Assembly: GCA_041946755.1 (NCBI GenBank)
Contig: JBHGBB010000048.1
Location: forward strand, 1 to 19,827
Reading direction: 5' to 3'
Length of the DNA: 19,827 nucleotides
Source: JBHGBB01 sp041946755
GTDB lineage: Bacteria > UBP4 > UBA4092 > JAOAEQ01
Part shown: one piece after another, positions 15,281 to 19,827 of the stretch
How positions within the stretch are numbered: the stretch's first letter is position 1
How the letters are laid out: each line of letters begins with the position of its first letter
Translations under genes and position numbers: made by a program
Notes under the pieces: model-generated
Seen by the model: only the letters and a program-made list of their open reading frames with translations
What the model was told of the DNA's origin: nothing
Databases searched by the model: none

Positions 15281-15334
15281 CTCAAATAAAATCAAGATAT
15301 AATAAAAATGAACATCGGTCATTTTGATTTTACA

Positions 15335-15396
15335 GTAGGGGCGACTCACTGAGTCGCCCGATCATTTATTTCGGGCGAAGCATGCTTCGCCCCTAC
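15335..15396. repeat. Paired inverted GTAG-hairpin (REP/REPIN-like) element
   Basis: Unit D (15335-15359, plus) is GTAGGGGCG with core ACTCACTGAGT, identical to the unit at 211-235. Unit E (15373-15396, minus) is GTAGGGGCG with core AAGCATGCTT. A 13-base spacer separates them. The right end overlaps the stop codon of the 15393-16097 gene. Confidence 0.8.
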
Positions 15397-16097
15397 TTCA
15401 GGTATATCCCCCGCAGATGCGGTGGTAATAATTCCACCGGATAGGTTCGGTCATAGATTCTATCTAAATGCCACCACCAGGATTCGAGTGGTTTATCCTG
15501 CTGTTCTTCATCTTTATAATCCCCGCGATATTTATGTAATGCCAAATTTAATACCATCTTATCTATTTCGATTATTTTCGGGTCGGTATCCAATCCCATT
15601 TGATGAATTTCATCCCGAGTATCCATAACCACATCACTGGTATAATACATAAAAGTGCTTGGTATATGCTTTCCGTCCGGATAGAATAAACTACAATACC
15701 AGAAGTTTAAAAGCTTATCTCTTTCAATAGCTGTTTTTAGATTTACCTCTTGTAGATGTTCGGGCAGCAAATATTGCGGATATGCTCTTTTTCCAATATC
15801 CTGAAGATGGTACCACCACAAACTGATATGTTTTTTCCAGTATTTCCGATAGTGCCCCCACATTAACTCGAAATATCCTTGTCGATAGATATGAATCAAC
15901 CATTTTATATCGAGTTCAACTACTTTAGGATGATTATCTAATCCGGCATTATGGATTTTATTACGCAGGTGTAATACCGACCCGTTTTTTTCCAAGTCGT
16001 AGATTTTGGGATATTCTGGCGGAGTCTCGAACGCATCCTGATATAACTCGATATACCACTGATGCCGTTCAGCTCGGGTTTTGGGTTTATTAATCAT
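15393..16097 (-). CDS. Protein of unknown function built from two copies of one module
   Basis: This 234-residue soluble protein has no signal peptide or membrane segment and is rich in Trp, Tyr and His. I do not recognise the family. Residues 44-121 and 160-234 are diverged repeats of each other: both contain GLDxxPKxxExD and a later WWxHLxxIxxRxYPxxLLPxHL block ending in LK. The segments before each copy are similar in length and aromatic content, so the unit may be about 115 residues. ATG 16097 has no strong Shine-Dalgarno. It lies 137 bases downstream of the restriction-modification gene on the same strand, so a shared role is possible but unproven. Its TAG stop lies inside a GTAG-hairpin repeat. 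Confidence 0.75.
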   Translation of the reverse strand: MINKPKTRAERHQWYIELYQDAFETPPEYPKIYDLEKNGSVLHLRNKIHNAGLDNHPKVVELDIKWLIHIYRQGYFELMWGHYRKYWKKHISLWWYHLQDIGKRAYPQYLLPEHLQEVNLKTAIERDKLLNFWYCSLFYPDGKHIPSTFMYYTSDVVMDTRDEIHQMGLDTDPKIIEIDKMVLNLALHKYRGDYKDEEQQDKPLESWWWHLDRIYDRTYPVELLPPHLRGIYLK

Positions 16098-16234
16098 ATC
16101 ATAGGGACGGAATAACTTCAGCCCATTTTGGGGGGTTATAATATTGAATCCCTACTATAATACTGTGGAGTGCGGTGATTTACTCCCGTTTTGGCTTTTA
16201 GAAGTATGGCACGTCAACTTTTACCTATACAAGC

Positions 16235-19200
16235 TTAACTGTTTACAACAAATATCTCAGGTAACCCTAATTTCTGCCAGATTTCTGAGACTAGAACATC
16301 AGCTTGGTTGGTATCCATTACTCGTTCTAAAACCGTTTCGTGGAGTTTATCTTTTGTCTCAGTAAGATATCGTTCATAAGCTAAAACCGCTTGGTCAATA
16401 ACTTTACTGTTTGTAGGTACTTTAATTATGTATTCATTGGGATGTTGGGCATAAATCATATATTTTGCTTCTTCGATATTATCGCATTGATATTCAAACC
16501 CAGAATCCGATTTAATAGGCATCTTACCAAAAAAATCTTGTCCTAACTGTAATTTCTCTGCTGGAACTGAAATTTCTTTAAAACTGATTTTCCCGACTGG
16601 TAGAAATTGGTCTGGGAAACGGTTAAGGTTTGGTAATAACTCTTCAATAACTTCATCTACCAGTCTTTGAGTATCCTGTATTTTTCGTTGTTTCTTTTGT
16701 TTGGTTCGGAGTTTTGCTAAATCCAATCGCTCTTGAACCAACTCACAGATTCCGTTATAAACTGCCTGTTGGTCATCTTTTGACGTAATTCCAAGTGCAT
16801 GAAATATAATTTTATCTAGCTCCTGCCGATCTTTTTTCTTAACTTCATCGAATATTGAATCAATATCTCTCCTGGCAATATTATTAAATATTGTTTTACC
16901 TTTCTCTTGAATCGTTTTTAAGATATCAATCTGCGGTGTATATAGAATGGCCCAATCAATTTCTTCTGTTTTAAGACCGCCATCTCCGAGATTTGATCTG
17001 CCAAATAATTCTCTAAATAGGTGTGCTAAAGTAGAGTTCAGATATATTGACAAGCCAAGACCTATTTTATCGCTTTTAAACACTAAACCATATAAATTGC
17101 AATCTAATTGCGCTCCAGAAAGGTTATACGGTACAAGGAACCTATCTCCTGTCTGTTTTTGAATTAAAACTTTTTCCTTATGTTGCTCTCCCAAATCATA
17201 CCATAACTTTCGATTCATCACTGTAGGAACTTTTGGATAAGGTATTCCACTTCGCTTTTGTTTTTCGCCTTTAGTTTTTTGTTTTTCACCCCATAAAATA
17301 TATTTTAAAGCATTCGTTCCGATTAATTCAGATTTATCTTTATGACATAAGAAAACCTTATTTTTCAGATTTTGTGGATCGATAATTAATCCCGGACATT
17401 CTTTTGGAGACTTAATAACCGGTTTTAGGAATTCAGGCTCTATTTCCCAATGCTTTATATCCTCTTCAGTAAGATAGAAAAATTCATTAATACCAGTCGT
17501 GAAACCCCTCCGAATCGAGGCTATTTCATTTAAAGGAATGAGTTTATCCTGGCATTGATGTAATATTTTAAAATAGATATCCGGTGCACGAAGGAAAGTT
17601 CCCCATTTAACGGTTGAAGAGGAAGCTTCTACTTGCAGTCGTAATTCACCTTGTTTAACGATCCTGGCTCGGAAAGTATCGTTTTCATCGTTTGAGATAA
17701 GGGTAATTGTTTTTTTCTCTAATCCTTTTTCGGTCGGGTGATATGTGTATTTTTGTCCAGAAGATTGTAAGTTCAGGTTTTCTATCGTAAGTGTTAGTCG
17801 TTCTAGATTTATCCATCGTTGTTGCGATTGAACTTTGATATCCTCTTGAACGATCTCGTCTAGCCGTTTTTTGATCTTAATAAACTTAACCGGATTAGTG
17901 TCACATTCATTTAAATCATCACATCGTTCTAGAATGGTTACGACCGTATTTACCGCCGACTGCTCAAACCACGGTTCACAACGTGACTCGATAATCGCAA
18001 CTATCTTAAAATGCCTTAAAAAGAATTTCTGTAATTCATGGCCATAAGCAACATCAAGCCAGCTATTTGAAGTTATAAAGCCTAGCCGGCCATTATATTC
18101 GCCCTTCGGATCGACATAGAGATGCGCTGCTGCATGGACGAACATATAGGCATAAATATCTGATTGGCCTGAGAACTTTGGAAAATCTGCTCCCCACTCT
18201 TTGAAGAGAATAGTATTGACTCTATCCTTATATTCCGGTTTCACCCGTTCAATCAACTCTTGTCGAATAAACGGAAAATTTCCAACCATCGCGTTAAACT
18301 TCGGTATTGGTACTTCTATTTTATAGTTTAGGTCTTTTCCTGGTTTAGGCGGTGGAAATTTTTCTTTACTTCCCGGCTCGATATAAAAGAAATCTTTAGC
18401 TAAAACGCGCGGGAAATTACTATAATCGCTCATATCTTGCCGATAAAGGTTAATTGTGGCTAATTCAGCCGGGAAATGCGCAATATCAATTCCCCAGATA
18501 TTATTCAGTAGTTCTTTATGTTTGGTTTGTCCTAGTTGCTTAAGTCGATCGTAAGCGCGAATAAGGAATGTTCCGGTTCCACAAGTAGGGTCGGCTATAG
18601 CATCGTCTTTTTGCCGCACACAAAATGCTACAATTAAATCAACCAATTTATCTGGGGTAAAGTACTGTCCGAGTCGATGTCGTTCCTCTGGAGGAATTAA
18701 TTGTTCGAAAACTTGTCCAACAACATCTTGCGGCATTCGAGTAAAATTGAATCGATTTAAATCTTCTACTAAACTGACTAGTTCATTAGCACTTTTTACT
18801 GTTAAGGGTAAGGTATCGGTAATATCTGGTTCGAAAACCGCATAGTAATCGATCTCTTTCGCCTGATCGAAATATCCGTCAAGTGCTTGTTTAACATTTT
18901 CCGGATACCCCGATATATCCATTTTCGGTAAATCATGCCGAAACCGACGTAATGCTTGATAGAAGATAATCCGACCTAATAATCGATATGCTATTTGGCG
19001 TGATACCATCTCATAAAACAGATCATCAATGTTGATTATTCCTTGGGTATATGCCCAACCATATACCGCCTTTTTAAATTTAAAACTTTTTCCAACCTGC
19101 ACGATAAGTGAATGCTCAACCAATGGCTGAAGGGCTTGTACGGCTTCGGTTAATCGCGCAACAAAGTAGGTAGTATCAGGTTCTATCTGTTTGAGGTGCC

Positions 19201-19696
19201 CATCTTGATATAATTCTACTAGGTCATCAATAATTTCTTTAGCGCGATCTTTTATCGCTGGTAATTTATGCTTATCCCATAAATCTTCAATTGAAGCTAT
19301 TTTCGCTAAAGCTGGATAATACTTAATCCGATCCCATTCTACTACATTATGCCGGATTCCTTTTGGGGTCCGCCACAAAACGGCATCGCGCATATTCCAA
19401 GTTAAGAAGAAATTTGCGCCTACTGCACGGGCTTTTTTAGCGGCTAAATCTAGGGTTGGTTGGTCGGTTGCTGGAGTATCCGGGGTTTTTAATTCAGCAA
19501 AACAGAATGCGATGCCAGCTTTTCGGTCTAGCCAAATTGCCGTATCGGGATACCGCGTACTCTCTTCTTTAATGCGAATCGAAGTTTCACCGGTAACCGT
19601 TTCAAAAGGATAATTTCCCGATTGTAATATTTGATTAAGCCAAGAAACTACTTGACCCGAAAATTCACGTTCATTTGTTTTTATGGTTTTCTTCAT
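16235..19696 (-). CDS. Single-chain restriction-modification enzyme (type IIG-like nuclease/N6-adenine methyltransferase)
   Basis: This 1153-residue protein probably both methylates and cuts a DNA site. An N-terminal PD-(D/E)xK-like nuclease shows Pro50-Asp51 and Glu68-Leu-Lys70. A helical linker leads to RLGQYFTP (341-348), the SAM-binding motif DPTCGTGTFL (369-378), GIDI (402-405), the catalytic motif IV written NFPF (473-476) instead of the usual NPPY/F, and ITSNSWL (541-547). A target-recognition region begins near RRGFTTGINEFFYL (729-742) and extends to about 925, followed by a helical C terminus. Residues 803-816 (GEKQKTK, GEKQKRS) come from a degenerate heptanucleotide array. No separate S or R subunit is present. 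The region looks more AT-rich than the glycosyltransferase cluster, consistent with transfer. BREX PglX-like enzymes are an alternative, but they lack the N-terminal nuclease. Confidence 0.85.
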   Translation of the reverse strand: MKKTIKTNEREFSGQVVSWLNQILQSGNYPFETVTGETSIRIKEESTRYPDTAIWLDRKAGIAFCFAELKTPDTPATDQPTLDLAAKKARAVGANFFLTWNMRDAVLWRTPKGIRHNVVEWDRIKYYPALAKIASIEDLWDKHKLPAIKDRAKEIIDDLVELYQDGHLKQIEPDTTYFVARLTEAVQALQPLVEHSLIVQVGKSFKFKKAVYGWAYTQGIINIDDLFYEMVSRQIAYRLLGRIIFYQALRRFRHDLPKMDISGYPENVKQALDGYFDQAKEIDYYAVFEPDITDTLPLTVKSANELVSLVEDLNRFNFTRMPQDVVGQVFEQLIPPEERHRLGQYFTPDKLVDLIVAFCVRQKDDAIADPTCGTGTFLIRAYDRLKQLGQTKHKELLNNIWGIDIAHFPAELATINLYRQDMSDYSNFPRVLAKDFFYIEPGSKEKFPPPKPGKDLNYKIEVPIPKFNAMVGNFPFIRQELIERVKPEYKDRVNTILFKEWGADFPKFSGQSDIYAYMFVHAAAHLYVDPKGEYNGRLGFITSNSWLDVAYGHELQKFFLRHFKIVAIIESRCEPWFEQSAVNTVVTILERCDDLNECDTNPVKFIKIKKRLDEIVQEDIKVQSQQRWINLERLTLTIENLNLQSSGQKYTYHPTEKGLEKKTITLISNDENDTFRARIVKQGELRLQVEASSSTVKWGTFLRAPDIYFKILHQCQDKLIPLNEIASIRRGFTTGINEFFYLTEEDIKHWEIEPEFLKPVIKSPKECPGLIIDPQNLKNKVFLCHKDKSELIGTNALKYILWGEKQKTKGEKQKRSGIPYPKVPTVMNRKLWYDLGEQHKEKVLIQKQTGDRFLVPYNLSGAQLDCNLYGLVFKSDKIGLGLSIYLNSTLAHLFRELFGRSNLGDGGLKTEEIDWAILYTPQIDILKTIQEKGKTIFNNIARRDIDSIFDEVKKKDRQELDKIIFHALGITSKDDQQAVYNGICELVQERLDLAKLRTKQKKQRKIQDTQRLVDEVIEELLPNLNRFPDQFLPVGKISFKEISVPAEKLQLGQDFFGKMPIKSDSGFEYQCDNIEEAKYMIYAQHPNEYIIKVPTNSKVIDQAVLAYERYLTETKDKLHETVLERVMDTNQADVLVSEIWQKLGLPEIFVVNS
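17256..17290 (-). repeat. Degenerate heptanucleotide array in the target-recognition region
   Basis: On the minus strand five successive heptamers read GGTGAAA, AACAAAA, AACTAAA, GGCGAAA, AACAAAA, all fitting RRYNAAA. The 14-base block TTTTGTTTTTCRCC recurs at an exact 21-base offset. It is translated as GEKQKTK followed by GEKQK. Confidence 0.65.
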
Positions 19697-19729
19697 GATT
19701 CAACGATACATTTTATATTTAACCTAGCA

Positions 19730-19758
19730 ATTTTACCCTTATTTAGACTTTTCTGCAA
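19730..19758 (-). promoter_or_regulatory. Sigma70-like promoter for the restriction-modification gene
   Basis: On the minus strand, TTGCAG (complement of 19753-19758), a 17-base spacer and TAAAAT (complement of 19730-19735) place the start about 27 bases before ATG 19696. The leader is AT-rich with no strong Shine-Dalgarno. Confidence 0.55.
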
Positions 19759-19796
19759 CCATAGACAAGAAATTAAACCAATAATAAGTCATAGTA

Positions 19797-19827
19797 AAAG
19801 CAGTTTTTCTATTAGAAAAACTGCTTT
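19797..19827. terminator. Bidirectional terminator-like hairpin at the window edge
   Basis: AAAGCAGTTTTTCT (19797-19810) pairs perfectly with AGAAAAACTGCTTT (19814-19827) around a 3-base loop. The ends are AAA and TTT, so it could act on either strand. It would insulate the restriction-modification gene from its neighbour outside the window. The flank is cut off by the window end. Confidence 0.6.

Noticed and set aside
16144..16365. Plus-strand open frame at the 3' end of the restriction-modification gene
   Set aside because: Mostly antisense to a conserved-looking C terminus; no ribosome site and no family resemblance.
16235..19696. BREX PglX or DISARM methylase
   Set aside because: No pglZ, brxC/brxL, drmA or drmB gene is present within the window, and an N-terminal PD-(D/E)xK-like nuclease points to a single-chain restriction enzyme; flanking DNA outside the window could change this.

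Overview
The window reads as chromosomal DNA from an uncultured bacterium with moderate-to-low GC. It is probably diderm: the ankyrin protein has a lipoprotein-like N terminus with Ser at +2. No rRNA, tRNA or other taxonomic marker is present, so I do not assign a phylum. Intergenic DNA and, unusually, coding DNA are peppered with short palindromic repeats and heptanucleotide arrays.

Layout. (1) 1-310: tail of an upstream reading frame, then GTAG-headed hairpin repeats, a perfect palindrome and a sigma70-like promoter. (2) 350-3822, plus strand: six small genes, namely two paralogous four-helix membrane proteins (350-808, 1581-2051) flanking an alpha/beta-hydrolase (845-1534), a 66-residue membrane protein (2164-2364), an ankyrin-repeat lipoprotein candidate (2402-3073) and a multi-helix membrane protein (3157-3822). 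(3) 11170-3856, minus strand: four large polytopic GT-C type glycosyltransferases, two tandem GT87/DUF2029 proteins, a 647-aa protein and a 937-aa YfhO-family protein, closely spaced like one operon. They probably use polyprenyl-phosphate sugars to build or decorate a surface glycan. (4) 11338-15219, plus strand: a copper-exporting P1B-type ATPase with an N-terminal YHS domain and two HMA domains, followed 33 bases later by a CBS-containing M50 (site-2 type) protease. (5) 15220-15396: a convergent spacer holding a terminator-like structure and a paired inverted GTAG-hairpin element. (6) 16097-15393, minus: an unrecognised protein made of two diverged copies of one module. (7) 19696-16235, minus: an 1153-aa single-chain restriction-modification protein (PD-(D/E)xK-like nuclease, N6-adenine methylase and target-recognition region fused), preceded by a good promoter and, at the window edge, a terminator-like hairpin.

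The most striking theme is repeat DNA inside genes. Four heptanucleotide arrays and one octanucleotide array are translated in frame, in inter-helix loops of two membrane proteins and in the target-recognition region of the restriction enzyme. A double-hairpin repeat is translated inside the copper ATPase, a perfect 26-bp palindrome encodes much of its C-terminal tail, and a GTAG repeat supplies the stop codon of the duplicated protein. Because 7 is not a multiple of 3, gain or loss of one unit would shift the frame. Surface glycosyltransferases and restriction-modification genes are classic phase-variation targets, so slipped-strand switching is a testable hypothesis. The low copy numbers (about 4-5) argue for caution.
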